Notes: generated by a model not told the origin, from the letters alone. DNA of 64,000 bases from Pseudobdellovibrionaceae bacterium (GCA_002722705.1 PBMP01000024.1:122440-186439), one strand, 5' to 3'; positions 26,627 to 35,873 are shown, counted from the stretch's first letter. Program-made: numbers and translations.

Positions 26627-28330
26627 TTAAAAAGGACGTAACAATAATTGTGAAGAAGAAGAGAACTGACCCACGGCCTGAAACTGCGAATTCAATGCAA
26701 TGATCCGAATTTGATACAATCCCCATCCTGGAAGAACCTGGGCAGGAATCATCATTTGAGTTCCCTGCAATTGGTTCCGGATAAAATAAGTCTGCCGATG
26801 ATCATCAGGCTGATTACCGCGAGGCTCACTAAACTGCATATTTGGACGACTAAACTCTACATAGACTGCAGTTGCACCGAAACCTCTCATCTGCTCGGCA
26901 TCGAACTCAATGATTAAAGGTAGATAGGGATTTATCGTTTGAAACTGATTCATTCCCTGAATGAGTGGAGCACTCACACTCCCCTCACGGGGAGGAAGCG
27001 GATCTACAGGAGGAGTGGGCTCTGGAATCACTCCGTCGATTACTGCACGCACAGCTCGATATGCATTCACCTCTCCACCAGAAACCACCTTTCCATTCAA
27101 AGAGGCAGCAGGGTCACTGGAACGAATCAGAAGGTCTCTTACTTGAGAAGGTGTCAGCTCTGAGTTTTGTGAAAGTAAAAGTGCTGCAATTCCTGAAACC
27201 AATGGAGTTGCCATAGACGTTCCACTTAAATAGCCATAAGTGTTTCCATTTTGAGTAGAGAGAATCTGGTCTCCTGGAGCAGCAACATGCACTGATTCTT
27301 TCCCATAATTTGAAAAACTTGCTATTTGTCCATCAGAACGAGTTGCTGCAACGGTAATCACATTCTGCTGAGGCAACGAAGCGGGATAGATTTTCCTTTG
27401 ATCATTATTTGAAGAATCATTTCCAGCTGCTGCCACAAAAACAATTCCTGCTTGATTCGCTCTTTCTACCGCTTCTTCAAGTGCTCTCGAATACTGTGGA
27501 CTTCCCCAACTGTTACTCATGATTTTTGCTCCCATTCGAATCGCATAGTCGATTGCTTGAATCGCAGCTGAAGTCTGTCCACTTCCATTTGAACTGAGGA
27601 ATTTTAAGGCCATGACTTTTACTCCGGGGGCCTGTCCTACACCTCCAACTCCATTCCCCCCCTCTGCTGCAATCGTTCCAGAAACATGAGTTCCATGAAA
27701 ATGAGGTGAATCATCCGCTTGAGGATCTCCATCATAATGAACAAAGTCATAGCCATGAACATCATCAATAAAACCATTCCCGTCATCGTCTTGCCCATTT
27801 CCTGGAATTTCTCGAAGGTTCGTCCATAAATTATTCTTTAAATCCTGATGAGTTAAATCAATTCCAGTATCAATTACTGCAACAACGATATCAGAAGATC
27901 CTTTTTGAAGATCCCATGCCAAATTAGACTGAACTGCCTGATGTGCCCACTGTGAAGAAAGCTGAGGATCATTAAACCCAAAAGCATAAACAGGATAGTC
28001 TGGCTCAATATACTCAATCTCAGAAGACTGACTCAATGCGGAGATCTGTGAACTTACTTCACTTTCAGTCACAGAGTCTTTCATCTCAACTAAATAGAGC
28101 TGAGGACCAATTTGCATTTGAGTTCCGGTGGATCCTGAAAGAAAAACCTTCTGTGAGGTCTTTGACTCATCCTTCACCTTCACTATAAATTGACGGGTCT
28201 GAAAATCCTCTTGGGTGTGAGCTTCTTGTTCTGACGAGGAACCACAGCTCACAATCAAACCACTTAAGACTAAAAATAGAACATGAAAAAAAAGGTGAAG
28301 AGAAAAACTCTCCGAACTGTGCCGTTCCAT
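26627..28330 (-). CDS. Subtilisin-family (S8) serine protease lipoprotein
   Basis: ATG 28330 is chosen because a GGAGG site lies 5 bases upstream; it gives 567 residues. A lipobox (LIVSC, Cys29) predicts a lipoprotein. An inhibitor-I9-like propeptide follows (about 45-115). The catalytic domain has Asp154 in AVIDTGID, His212 in HGTHVSGT, oxyanion Asn304 in AAGND, and Ser372 in GTSMATP, all intact. A Pro-rich linker (about 434-450) leads to a C-terminal beta-sandwich-like domain. The enzyme is probably a membrane-anchored or released protease that digests proteins outside the cytoplasm. It lies immediately upstream of the caspase-like operon on the same strand. Confidence 0.93.
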   Translation of the reverse strand: MERHSSESFSLHLFFHVLFLVLSGLIVSCGSSSEQEAHTQEDFQTRQFIVKVKDESKTSQKVFLSGSTGTQMQIGPQLYLVEMKDSVTESEVSSQISALSQSSEIEYIEPDYPVYAFGFNDPQLSSQWAHQAVQSNLAWDLQKGSSDIVVAVIDTGIDLTHQDLKNNLWTNLREIPGNGQDDDGNGFIDDVHGYDFVHYDGDPQADDSPHFHGTHVSGTIAAEGGNGVGGVGQAPGVKVMALKFLSSNGSGQTSAAIQAIDYAIRMGAKIMSNSWGSPQYSRALEEAVERANQAGIVFVAAAGNDSSNNDQRKIYPASLPQQNVITVAATRSDGQIASFSNYGKESVHVAAPGDQILSTQNGNTYGYLSGTSMATPLVSGIAALLLSQNSELTPSQVRDLLIRSSDPAASLNGKVVSGGEVNAYRAVRAVIDGVIPEPTPPVDPLPPREGSVSAPLIQGMNQFQTINPYLPLIIEFDAEQMRGFGATAVYVEFSRPNMQFSEPRGNQPDDHRQTYFIRNQLQGTQMMIPAQVLPGWGLYQIRIIALNSQFQAVGQFSSSSQLLLRPF

Positions 28331-28420
28331 GGCAACCTCCATACTTCTGTGGTTCGGATTCAAATTTCTGCACTGAAACTCAGGTATTATTTTGAGCAAC
28401 AGGACTTTCCATGAAATCTG

Positions 28421-28455
28421 GCTAAAACCCCTTCCTCTAGATATGGGGTTTCAGC
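28421..28455. promoter_or_regulatory. Hairpin in the subtilisin gene leader region
   Basis: GCTaAAACCCC (28421-28431) and GGGGTTTcAGC (28445-28455) form an 11-bp stem with one mismatch around a 13-base loop, about 90 bases upstream of the protease start. It may be a 5' leader structure or a terminator for an upstream transcript; it has no strong T run on either side. Confidence 0.3.
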
Positions 28456-28551
28456 TCAAAAAGCATATCGAGAGAACGAAAGGATTGTCAAATCTCCTTC
28501 GATTTTTAAGTTTTTCTTGTGATTCCGGCTTTTTTGTTTGAACTTGTGAAA

Positions 28552-29202
28552 ATGAAAAACTTTCTTTTGGTTCTGATTTGGAATTTTTTGATCTGTTTTC
28601 AGATACATGCAAGCGATGGACCCGGATTTTTTATTGAGCCTTACGCAGGGCTCGAGTTTGGAAATCTTAGTCAGACCAATGGAGGCACCGCTGGTAACCT
28701 CACCTCCTCTCTTTCCATTATGGGTCTGGGACTCAAAACAGGGGTACAAATTCAAAACTACTTCGGAGCCATTGGAATAGGATTCTCTCCTCTCGGGGGG
28801 ACGCTGTCAGATCAAGTGAATGCAAGTGATATTAGCGCTCATCACCTCTCTATTGGACTTGTCGGAGGTGGAACTCTCCCATGGTTTCCACTTGAACTTT
28901 GGCTTGGTCTTTATTTTTATGACCAAATTCTTGTTGAATTAGATAATAGCGGAAACACAAAATATACAGGTTTAGGGTATCAGTTTGGAGTCGGTTATTT
29001 AATTGATATGAATTGGGGTTGGGTTGAAGGGATTAAACCTTTTTTTCAAGTCACCCACCACAGCTACGATAATGTAATTCAAAACAATGAATCCTTAGAC
29101 CTTCCTGTAAATTTAGGAGGAAGCACCACCGGTATTCTTTCAACGACGAACATCATGGTGGGAGTCTCTGTTCCCATTACTTTTTACCGAGTCCTTCATT
29201 AA
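28552..29202 (+). CDS. Outer-membrane beta-barrel protein
   Basis: This protein of about 216 residues starts at ATG 28552 (an upstream GTG at 28519 is less likely). A signal peptide ends near IHA-SDG. The mature chain alternates polar and hydrophobic residues with Gly and aromatic residues at strand ends (FIEPYAGLEFG, YFGAIGIGFSPLGG, YQFGVGYLIDM). It ends in an aromatic-containing strand, as expected for a small outer-membrane barrel. The role is unknown. It converges with and overlaps a second barrel gene by 4 bases. Confidence 0.7.
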   Translation: MKNFLLVLIWNFLICFQIHASDGPGFFIEPYAGLEFGNLSQTNGGTAGNLTSSLSIMGLGLKTGVQIQNYFGAIGIGFSPLGGTLSDQVNASDISAHHLSIGLVGGGTLPWFPLELWLGLYFYDQILVELDNSGNTKYTGLGYQFGVGYLIDMNWGWVEGIKPFFQVTHHSYDNVIQNNESLDLPVNLGGSTTGILSTTNIMVGVSVPITFYRVLH

Positions 29203-29750
29203 AACCAATATTTGAAAGAAAGTCCTAAACTCGTTATCCGAAAAGAAGGTCGACTTCCAGTTCCACTACTTAAATCTGTATCTGCACGCGAAATAAAGAA
29301 GAAACTAAAGTCTGCTCCCAAACTTAAGTTTTGAGAGAAAAAATAATCATAAACAACCAAAGGACCATACATCACGGAAGAATAGGACACTTTAGCTCCA
29401 CTTACATCAAATGAACTTTGAAGTAACCCTAAACGAGCTCCGACTCTCAACTGAGGACTAAAATGATAAGAAGATTGGATCATTCCTCCTAACCAAGATT
29501 CTTTACCTGTAAATCCTTGACTTTGAATTTCAGGTCGAGAATAAAACAAAACTGCTCCCATCGAGACCTGCTCCAAAAACTGATAGTTAAATTCTCCAAA
29601 ACCATGAAGCCGGGTTTCTCCATCCGTAGGAAAAAAAGTTCCTATTCCAAAACCAATACTACTATCCACAGGGTCCAAATCAGGATCTTTAGGAAGAGAT
29701 TCCCCAAAAGCAACTGGAAGAAAAAATAAGAAAAATAAAATCCTCAGCAT
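29199..29750 (-). CDS. Outer-membrane beta-barrel protein ending in Trp-Phe
   Basis: This protein of about 183 residues starts at ATG 29750 (MLRILFFLFFLPVAFG signal peptide). An ATG 11 codons upstream would place polar residues before the signal. The mature part is a series of amphipathic strands (GFGIGTFFPTDGETRLHGFG, VSMGAVLFYS, LRVGARLGLLQ) and ends LGLSFKYWF. A C-terminal Phe is the classical outer-membrane assembly signal. The function is unknown. It converges with the barrel gene at 28552-29202. Confidence 0.7.
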   Translation of the reverse strand: MLRILFFLFFLPVAFGESLPKDPDLDPVDSSIGFGIGTFFPTDGETRLHGFGEFNYQFLEQVSMGAVLFYSRPEIQSQGFTGKESWLGGMIQSSYHFSPQLRVGARLGLLQSSFDVSGAKVSYSSVMYGPLVVYDYFFSQNLSLGADFSFFFISRADTDLSSGTGSRPSFRITSLGLSFKYWF

Positions 29751-29800
29751 TCTTTGATTGTAAGGTTTTTTACTAGAAGTCAAAGAATAATAAAATGACG

Positions 29801-30718
29801 TTAACGCAAACTAGAAAGTAAACTCTTGACTTCATTCATTAAAAAGCAAACAGATGCACTCTGCGTTTTTTCAGATAAAAATGCAATTTTAAGTGGATTG
29901 ATAACAGCATTTTTATCTCCTTGTCGGTAAGAATAGAGATCATGGCCTTCTTTTTTTAACTTTTGGACCAAATGAGAAGGGAGTACCCCTGCTCCCACTT
30001 TTCCTTGAATAAAACGTGCAACCCCTTGTACATCCATTACCTGCGCTTTAATCTGAAGCTTTGGATGTTTCCAATCCAACATTTCTTTAAACCAAAGCTT
30101 CAAAAGAGGGTAATTCTTTTGATAAGCAACGAAGTCTATTTTTTCAAAATAATCTTTACAATACTGGACAGGACCAAAGGTTTTGAGTTTTTCTCTGTGA
30201 ATACACAAAACAAGCTTCTCTTTAAAAACCTCTTCAACTTCTATCCCTGGGCTCATTCGATAATCATCAATAAAAGCAAAATCAATTTCTCCATGAAGAA
30301 GCATTTCATCTAAAACAGAAGCAAAATCAAATGTAATTTGATATCTCAGCTCTGGATGCTTTTGATGAATTACTCCCAAAAGAGGAATCACGATATTCAC
30401 TCCAAACTCGACGGGCATTCCAATTCGCACCTTTCCCTTCATTTCATCATGACTATGAAAGTTTTGAAGAGCATGCTCTAAAGAATCAAACTGTTCTTTA
30501 CAAACTTCATACAATTCGATTGCTTTCTCTGTGGGATAAAGTTTTTGTGAAATTCGATCAAAAAGAGAAATCCCAAGAGCCCCCTCTAAAACCTTCATAT
30601 GCTGGCTTATACCCGACTGCGTCAAATGAAGTTCTTCTGCCGCCAAGGTCATGCTTTTTAAACGAAAAACAGCCTCAAAAATACGAAGCTGATTTAAATT
30701 AATCCGATCGATGAACAT
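29801..30718 (-). CDS. LysR-family transcriptional regulator
   Basis: This 305-residue protein has a LysR winged helix-turn-helix at the N-terminus (LNQLRIFEAVFRLKSMTLAA then LHLTQSGISQHMK, about 8-48). A periplasmic-binding-protein-like effector domain follows. It is divergently transcribed from the PilZ-like gene across only 47 bases, so it may regulate that gene or its operon, as LysR proteins often do. The effector is unknown. The length is normal for the family. Confidence 0.92.
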   Translation of the reverse strand: MFIDRINLNQLRIFEAVFRLKSMTLAAEELHLTQSGISQHMKVLEGALGISLFDRISQKLYPTEKAIELYEVCKEQFDSLEHALQNFHSHDEMKGKVRIGMPVEFGVNIVIPLLGVIHQKHPELRYQITFDFASVLDEMLLHGEIDFAFIDDYRMSPGIEVEEVFKEKLVLCIHREKLKTFGPVQYCKDYFEKIDFVAYQKNYPLLKLWFKEMLDWKHPKLQIKAQVMDVQGVARFIQGKVGAGVLPSHLVQKLKKEGHDLYSYRQGDKNAVINPLKIAFLSEKTQSASVCFLMNEVKSLLSSLR

Positions 30719-30765
30719 CCTGTTTCAACTATCAAGAAATCAATAAGAATGATAGGCTCATCGCG

Positions 30766-31398
30766 ATGAATGATTACAAAAGACGTGTCGAGCGAGCCAA
30801 TGTGAAACGACGTCTCAAAGGCGTCTACCTGCGTTGTGATGTTCTGAATAAAAAAGAAATTCGAGTATTGAACATTTCCGAATACGGACTCGGAGTCGCT
30901 ACAGCCGAAGTCAATACGATTCCTGATTCTAAAAAAATATTAGACGCAAAAATTGTGATTGGGATCACCCCCATTTCGGTTAAAATCGCAATGGTTCGAA
31001 CCACACCGGAGATCACTGGTTTTGAAATCATTGATCCCCCTGCGCTTGTTACTGCAGCAATTCGGAAGTTTTTTGAAGCAGAAATACTCGGAGCTTCAAT
31101 GAGAGCCATAGGATCAGTAGATCCTGATGCGACTAACACCACTATTTCATTCAGTGATCAAAAAACTACGAAGCTTGTTGCTCAAATCAAAGAAGGAGAG
31201 ATTTATCATCTCTCTATTGCTGCATTCGGGATCCATTTTGAATGGGACCACATTCACCCGATTCATATTGTTCAAAATGAACGAAAACTAAAAGTAAAAA
31301 ACTACCAAAGAAAAGCATTAGTAGAAATGGTGAGGAACTTAACCTACCCAAACCTTAAGATTGTTTCTGAAATAGAAAGAATTTTACTCACGGAGTAA
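30766..31398 (+). CDS. PilZ-like domain protein
   Basis: This 210-residue protein has an N-terminal segment with RRVERANVKRRLKG, then a strand and NISEYGLGV. The Arg-rich start plus (D/N)xSxxG is the PilZ signature for cyclic-di-GMP binding, here with Asn in the first position. The motif runs over about residues 6-45. The C-terminal half is not recognised and resembles no catalytic domain. It is likely a cyclic-di-GMP receptor affecting motility or surface behaviour, but the Arg spacing is not ideal so binding is uncertain. It is followed 5 bases later by a thioesterase gene. Confidence 0.6.
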   Translation: MNDYKRRVERANVKRRLKGVYLRCDVLNKKEIRVLNISEYGLGVATAEVNTIPDSKKILDAKIVIGITPISVKIAMVRTTPEITGFEIIDPPALVTAAIRKFFEAEILGASMRAIGSVDPDATNTTISFSDQKTTKLVAQIKEGEIYHLSIAAFGIHFEWDHIHPIHIVQNERKLKVKNYQRKALVEMVRNLTYPNLKIVSEIERILLTE

Positions 31399-31403
31399 AT
31401 CTC

Positions 31404-31808
31404 ATGTTTGAAACAAAATCACGAGTTCGATATGTTGAAACAGATCAAATGGGAGTTGCTCACCATTCTGTTTACCTCTACTGGTTTGAAATCGGAAGAA
31501 CAGAGCTTCTTAAATCGATTGGTTACAATTACGCATTACTTGAAAAAAATGGACTTTTACTTCCAGTCTTACATGTAGAAATCCGGTACTTTAGATCGTT
31601 ATTTTATGACGAAGAAATTTCTATTCGAGTCAGAATTTTAAAGATCAAAAAATTTAAAATCGAATTTGAATACACTTTATTAAAAGAAAATGGCGAAACC
31701 GCAGCGATAGGCACAACCACTCTTGGAATCGTAGACTCTGACTTTAAACCTAAAGAAATAGAAAAAAATTTAATACAAAAATTAAAACAGTTTTTAAAAA
31801 AGGAATAA
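31404..31808 (+). CDS. YbgC/FadM-type acyl-CoA thioesterase
   Basis: This 134-residue hot-dog-fold protein has the 4HBT signature RYVETDQMGVAHHSVYLYWFE at the start (about 7-27), with the catalytic-type Asp and the conserved HxxYxxWFE pattern. It hydrolyses acyl-CoA thioesters; related proteins act on short or medium acyl chains or associate with the Tol-Pal region, which is not seen here. It lies 5 bases after the PilZ-like gene and 8 bases before the next, so it is part of a three-gene unit. Confidence 0.9.
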   Translation: MFETKSRVRYVETDQMGVAHHSVYLYWFEIGRTELLKSIGYNYALLEKNGLLLPVLHVEIRYFRSLFYDEEISIRVRILKIKKFKIEFEYTLLKENGETAAIGTTTLGIVDSDFKPKEIEKNLIQKLKQFLKKE

Positions 31809-31816
31809 GAAACCTC

Positions 31817-32182
31817 ATGTCTTACTTTTATCTCTCTCAACCGTACAATGGTACAGAATCAGAAAAAAAACACCGTGCCTCAATAGGAGCCCAGATCTGT
31901 GGCTCTTTTATCAAAAAAGGAATTCATGTCCTCAGTCCAATTGTACATAATCATGCTTTACTGAAAGAATATCCTCACTTTTCTTTAGAAGAACGAAAAA
32001 CATTAATTCTCGATTTTGATTTTACACTATTAAAAGCCTCTCAAGGAATGATTGTTCTTCAACTTGAGGGGTGGGAAAACTCTTATGGAGTAAACGCAGA
32101 GATAGAGTTTTGTAAAAAACACAATATTCCTATTTATTTTTTAAATTTAGATGAAACCAAAACGTGGCATCCGCCTCTTTAA
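31817..32182 (+). CDS. DUF1937-like, deoxyribosyltransferase-fold protein
   Basis: This 121-residue protein begins YFYLSQPYNG, the N-terminal strand-turn of the nucleoside 2-deoxyribosyltransferase-like fold. A middle segment with SPIVHNHALL follows, then a C-terminal SYGVNAEIEFCKKHNIPIYF. The EIEFCKKHNIPI part matches the region where the family's catalytic Glu and following strand occur. Substrate is unknown; such proteins may salvage nucleobases or sense nucleotides. It ends 3 bases from the convergent gene at 32186. Confidence 0.65.
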   Translation: MSYFYLSQPYNGTESEKKHRASIGAQICGSFIKKGIHVLSPIVHNHALLKEYPHFSLEERKTLILDFDFTLLKASQGMIVLQLEGWENSYGVNAEIEFCKKHNIPIYFLNLDETKTWHPPL

Positions 32183-32185
32183 TCA

Positions 32186-33556
32186 CTATTTCTTTTTAAA
32201 AAGACGACCCCAAATGGATTCGCATTTTTTAGTTCCATCTGACTCGAAACGAATATCAATACCAAGCGATTCACCTCGAGAAATTTTATGAACAATCCCA
32301 GAAACTTCTTTATATATTTCTGATCCTTTACCTTTTGAAATCCAACCACTCTTAATCCATCCTTTGAAAAAGGACTGCATTTTGCGAGTCACAAAAGCAG
32401 AATCTAAGTCTTCTAATGTTAACTCATGAGTAATTTTAAATTTTTCTTTTCCAAAGTGCTTTGCTAATACGCCTCCTGAGGATCCGACTACACCCAGAGT
32501 CTCTATATCAGTCACACCATAAAATAAGCCCATGACACCCGCAGCACTCACTGCTCCCGCTCCTAAATGAGAAGCCAGTCGCTGCCTTCGTTTTCGAATT
32601 GCATTTAGTCGAGCAAGTTTAACAAAAAAAAGTCCGATATCTAGTCGAATACCATCTTGCGTATAACGGTCAATCGTCCCATATTGAGTAATTTTAACTC
32701 CGGATTGTTTTTCAACTTGAGCCATTTCATAGGACCGAACAGATCTTTCTAAGCGTTCTGGTAATTGGATAGATCTAAAGCTATTATCACCGTCTTCTCT
32801 TTGTATTTCTGTCAGAAGTTTTTTTCTCTGAACTTCTTGGGTCCTTCCAATTTTTTTCTGATAAGATTCATTTATTCTTGCAATAGGATAGAGAAAACGT
32901 TCTTGAACCTCTTGAAGACGGTCTTTTTTTTCTTCAAAAAATCCATACCCTCTCTTCCAAGGACAATCCCAATCCGATACCCTTCGGACTATAATTAGCA
33001 TATCGTCTTCATCAATCATTCCCAAACGATTACGATAAGAAAGTCGATTTTCTATTTTACTTAAATGAACTTTTTTATTTTTAAGCCAATTCTCAGCAAA
33101 TTTTAAGCCGTCCTTTTTTATTCTTAAGTGAAACTCAAGGTCATTTTTTTTTCGGATATAAGGAGTAAGAGCAGCACTTCGATAATGAGAATACTCTGCA
33201 CTTCCATCATCTACGTGATTCATTTTAACTTCATCAATCTGGTATTTTAAATGTTCAATTTCTGCTTCCATCCCTGCAATTTTTCCAACATGAAACAAAA
33301 CATATTTTTCAGTTTCTTCAACATGAGTGGCAAACAGTTTCTGATACTCTGTCTCAAGCTGATCCCAAAGCGCATTCCATTGATATTGTAATTCCAACAA
33401 ACTCTCCTGTTCGTATTTCATCGCCTCGGTATACTGAGAATAGTTTTCATCAAGGAATGGAGCCAACACCATAAGCGTTTCATCTGAAACAACAGGATAA
33501 CCTGCCCACAGAGGACCTGAAACCAACATCAAAAATAAAGAAAATACCCGATTCAT
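32186..33556 (-). CDS. Exported coiled-coil protein with Gly-rich segment, function unknown
   Basis: This protein of about 456 residues is taken from the ATG that gives a normal signal peptide (MNRVFSLFLMLVSGPLWA); a TTG 12 codons upstream is less likely. Much of residues 30-320 is charged and helical, with heptad-like coiled coils (ELQYQWNALWDQLETEYQ). A Gly/Ala-rich hydrophobic segment follows at about 335-375 (HLGAGAVSAAGVMGLFYGV), resembling a membrane-inserting glycine zipper. The last 90 residues are basic. No family is recognised. The plan (signal peptide, charged coiled coil, compact C-terminal part) recalls the family A and B proteins, but no shared motif was seen. Confidence 0.7.
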   Translation of the reverse strand: MNRVFSLFLMLVSGPLWAGYPVVSDETLMVLAPFLDENYSQYTEAMKYEQESLLELQYQWNALWDQLETEYQKLFATHVEETEKYVLFHVGKIAGMEAEIEHLKYQIDEVKMNHVDDGSAEYSHYRSAALTPYIRKKNDLEFHLRIKKDGLKFAENWLKNKKVHLSKIENRLSYRNRLGMIDEDDMLIIVRRVSDWDCPWKRGYGFFEEKKDRLQEVQERFLYPIARINESYQKKIGRTQEVQRKKLLTEIQREDGDNSFRSIQLPERLERSVRSYEMAQVEKQSGVKITQYGTIDRYTQDGIRLDIGLFFVKLARLNAIRKRRQRLASHLGAGAVSAAGVMGLFYGVTDIETLGVVGSSGGVLAKHFGKEKFKITHELTLEDLDSAFVTRKMQSFFKGWIKSGWISKGKGSEIYKEVSGIVHKISRGESLGIDIRFESDGTKKCESIWGRLFKKK

Positions 33557-33702
33557 AAAGGTGCTTATACTAAACAAAACTAAAACAATCAAATATTATG
33601 TAACGACTGTCAGTCCCCCGAATTGCCTTAACGTAGATTCAAATTTGAAGTGCAACATACTGGAATGATTAATGGATTACAGTCATTTCGAATTTTCTTT
33701 TC

Positions 33703-34101
33703 TTACAATTGCTTTTGAATCGGTAACTTTGCCTCCATCCACGCCTCAAATGAAGAGAGGTAGGCGGTCTTAAATCCATCTGCTCGAAGCTTACGAGCGA
33801 CTTCCTCGATCGTTTTTTGGTCATTTTTTGTAGAAACCAAAACAACCTTACGCTGAGTATTGAGTTGATTTTTTAAAACAATCCAAGAATTTGGACTATT
33901 TCTTTCTTCTTTTGAAAAAACAACAGATCCAGAAATAATCCCTGTCTCTTTGATCGCTGATTGGGGTCTTAAATCAACTACCTGTGCAAAATGATTCAAA
34001 AGCTGCCCATAAACTTCTTTTGGTTTTTCCAATTGCAAAGGAGCCTCAGAAGAAAAACATCCTGAGACCCCCATCATTATCAAAAGAATTAAATTTTTCA
34101 C
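33703..34101 (-). CDS. Rhodanese-like lipoprotein lacking the catalytic Cys
   Basis: This 132-residue protein has a lipoprotein signal (lipobox GVSGC at 12-16). The mature part follows the rhodanese plan: VVDLRPQSAIKETGIISGSV (about 40-60), then VVLVSTKND where active rhodaneses carry Cys at the start of the loop, and a C-terminal GFKTAYLSSFEAWMEAKLP that matches the usual G-W-xxGLP ending. The Cys is replaced by Ser, so sulfurtransferase activity is unlikely. Its start overlaps the thermolysin-like gene stop by 1 base, implying coupled expression and perhaps a binding role for that protease. Confidence 0.72.
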   Translation of the reverse strand: MKNLILLIMMGVSGCFSSEAPLQLEKPKEVYGQLLNHFAQVVDLRPQSAIKETGIISGSVVFSKEERNSPNSWIVLKNQLNTQRKVVLVSTKNDQKTIEEVARKLRADGFKTAYLSSFEAWMEAKLPIQKQL

Positions 34102-35657
34102 TAACCAAGTCTCAATTCAGTCGTACTGACTTCAACTTGTCCTTTATCATCAGACAGACCTAAGCCCACTTGTTCAAAAGCACTCTTTACCTTTGAGCAA
34201 GTATCTTCATCATACAAAAGCTCACACGAATGAAGAGTCATTTCTGCTGCATGCTCAAAATCCGAATTCTTTTCTAACCCACTAACAATCGTTTCATAAA
34301 AAAGTTTTTCAGATTTCTCGGAACCAATAGCGATATCCACTAGGTACGCTGCATGACTAAAGATGGTAGAGTTTGCATGAACCCAACAAAAGTCATTGTA
34401 CCGAAAGCAGAAAGAGTCTTCTTTTGCCTTTTCATCCATATGTTTTGGATATGCTCTTTTGTACTGTTTTCCCTCAGCAAAATCGACATAACGAAATTGA
34501 TTGAGAGTTGGATCTTTCAAATTTCGAAGTCCTTTTTTCTTCAACTCAGGGTCAACAAAAACCTCTCCTCCTAAAATCCAATTGTCACTATTCTCGATTT
34601 TCTTCCCAAGGTAATCAGCAAGTGCTTCGTTTAAGGCTCCATGCTCTCCATATCCTAGCAATTGAACCTCAGAATCAATCACTCCATGGGTCATTTCATG
34701 ACCAGCAACATCGACACTTCGAGTAAGGTCTCCTAAAACCTCACCATCACCATCACCATAAGCCATAAAATTTAGCTTTCGATGCCAAAATGCATTCGGG
34801 TAATTTTTCCCCATATGAACCGCAGACTTCAAAACAGAACCCTTTCCGTCATAACTTCTTCGAGCAAACTTTTCTTCGTAAAAAGAAAGAACTTTTCCGG
34901 AGTTTTCCTGAGCTCTCTTTACCGACTCATCCTCTTTTCCAGAATGTTTTTTCTTACTGTCATAAGCCACAGGGTAAGATTCCAAATCAATTTTTAACGG
35001 AGCTCCAGTTTTTTCATCTACATCTTCTTTTGGCATCACTGACGCGTCCAAAACTTGGTGATGAACTTCCTCCTGAATGAGAGGAATCTGATGAGGGGAA
35101 ACCCCTAAAATTCTTCCTTCATGAGCATTTACAAGCACATCATAACCGTTCTCAAGCTGTCGCGGAGCTACATTCACTTGATAGACCAACTCACCATAAT
35201 GATTTTTAAAATCAGGCATAATCTTTAACTCAGGTTGAGTTGCAACCACGCGATCTCCAAGAATAGACCGAGCCAAATGAATTGCCTCCTCAGGAGACAA
35301 TGTTGGCTGTGTATCACTGCTAAATTGAGCAATTCTTTCAACGACCTGCTCTTTGGTTCGATAACTTCGATGAGTCACCGACGCTCCAACCACTTCAATC
35401 CCATCAACCATCGTTTGAAATTTTACGCGGTAGCCATCTCGTCCAAAGTGCTCTTTAACGAGCTTTAATCCAGTATTGGGATGATTTAAAAAAGATTGAA
35501 CTCCAGAACTTCTAAAAATACGTGCAGCAGAATTACGAATTCGAGACTGAGAATGCCCCATTAAAGATTCCCAAACCATTTGAGAATTTGCTTGAACTTG
35601 ATTACTTGCTAATACCCCGATGAATAAAACTACCCCTAAGCCCCAGTGTTGCTTCAT
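34101..35657 (-). CDS. Thermolysin-family (M4) secreted metalloprotease
   Basis: This 518-residue protein has a signal peptide (about 1-23), an FTP propeptide-like region (about 60-110), a PepSY-like region (about 120-190) and the M4 catalytic domain. Zinc ligands are His320 and His324 in HEMTH with catalytic Glu321, and Glu344 in GALNEALADYLG. The substrate-binding HANSTIFSHAAYL segment with a conserved His follows. The propeptide would keep the enzyme inactive until exported, very plausibly through the type II system encoded at the start of the window. Its ribosome-binding site is a GAGGGGG run. Confidence 0.95.
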   Translation of the reverse strand: MKQHWGLGVVLFIGVLASNQVQANSQMVWESLMGHSQSRIRNSAARIFRSSGVQSFLNHPNTGLKLVKEHFGRDGYRVKFQTMVDGIEVVGASVTHRSYRTKEQVVERIAQFSSDTQPTLSPEEAIHLARSILGDRVVATQPELKIMPDFKNHYGELVYQVNVAPRQLENGYDVLVNAHEGRILGVSPHQIPLIQEEVHHQVLDASVMPKEDVDEKTGAPLKIDLESYPVAYDSKKKHSGKEDESVKRAQENSGKVLSFYEEKFARRSYDGKGSVLKSAVHMGKNYPNAFWHRKLNFMAYGDGDGEVLGDLTRSVDVAGHEMTHGVIDSEVQLLGYGEHGALNEALADYLGKKIENSDNWILGGEVFVDPELKKKGLRNLKDPTLNQFRYVDFAEGKQYKRAYPKHMDEKAKEDSFCFRYNDFCWVHANSTIFSHAAYLVDIAIGSEKSEKLFYETIVSGLEKNSDFEHAAEMTLHSCELLYDEDTCSKVKSAFEQVGLGLSDDKGQVEVSTTELRLG

Positions 35658-35661
35658 TTTT

Positions 35662-35666
35662 CCCCC
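35662..35666 (-). promoter_or_regulatory. Poly-G ribosome-binding site, M4 protease gene
   Basis: On the minus strand GAGGGGG sits 4 bases before the ATG at 35657. This is one of five G5-G7 sites ahead of exported-protein genes in the window. Confidence 0.6.
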
Positions 35667-35807
35667 TCATTTGAAGTCGATCACAAATCGAAACTATTTT
35701 TTCACTGTGCAAAGCCTGGGCCAATGATTTCCTAATGCAACACACCTAGTGTTCTAAAAAAGAGAGATAGGAGAGAAGAAGAATGAATAAAATAAATACC
35801 TAGAAAC

Positions 35808-35873
35808 AAAATGACCCTGTAAAAATAACCAAAACTTTTTCAGTCCAGATTTTACTTTTTACAGGGTCATTTT
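35808..35873 (-). terminator. 18-bp perfect inverted repeat, terminator of infC
   Basis: AAAATGACCCTGTAAAAA (35808-35825) and its exact complement (35856-35873) flank a 30-base loop, 20 bases after the infC stop. The stem is flanked by A on one side and T on the other, so it can terminate in either direction. The loop is longer than usual for an intrinsic terminator. Confidence 0.6.

Noticed and set aside
27671..27817. Inserts in the subtilisin gene with GNGQDDDGNGFIDD
   Set aside because: They looked like repeats at first but match the calcium-loop region common in S8 proteases.
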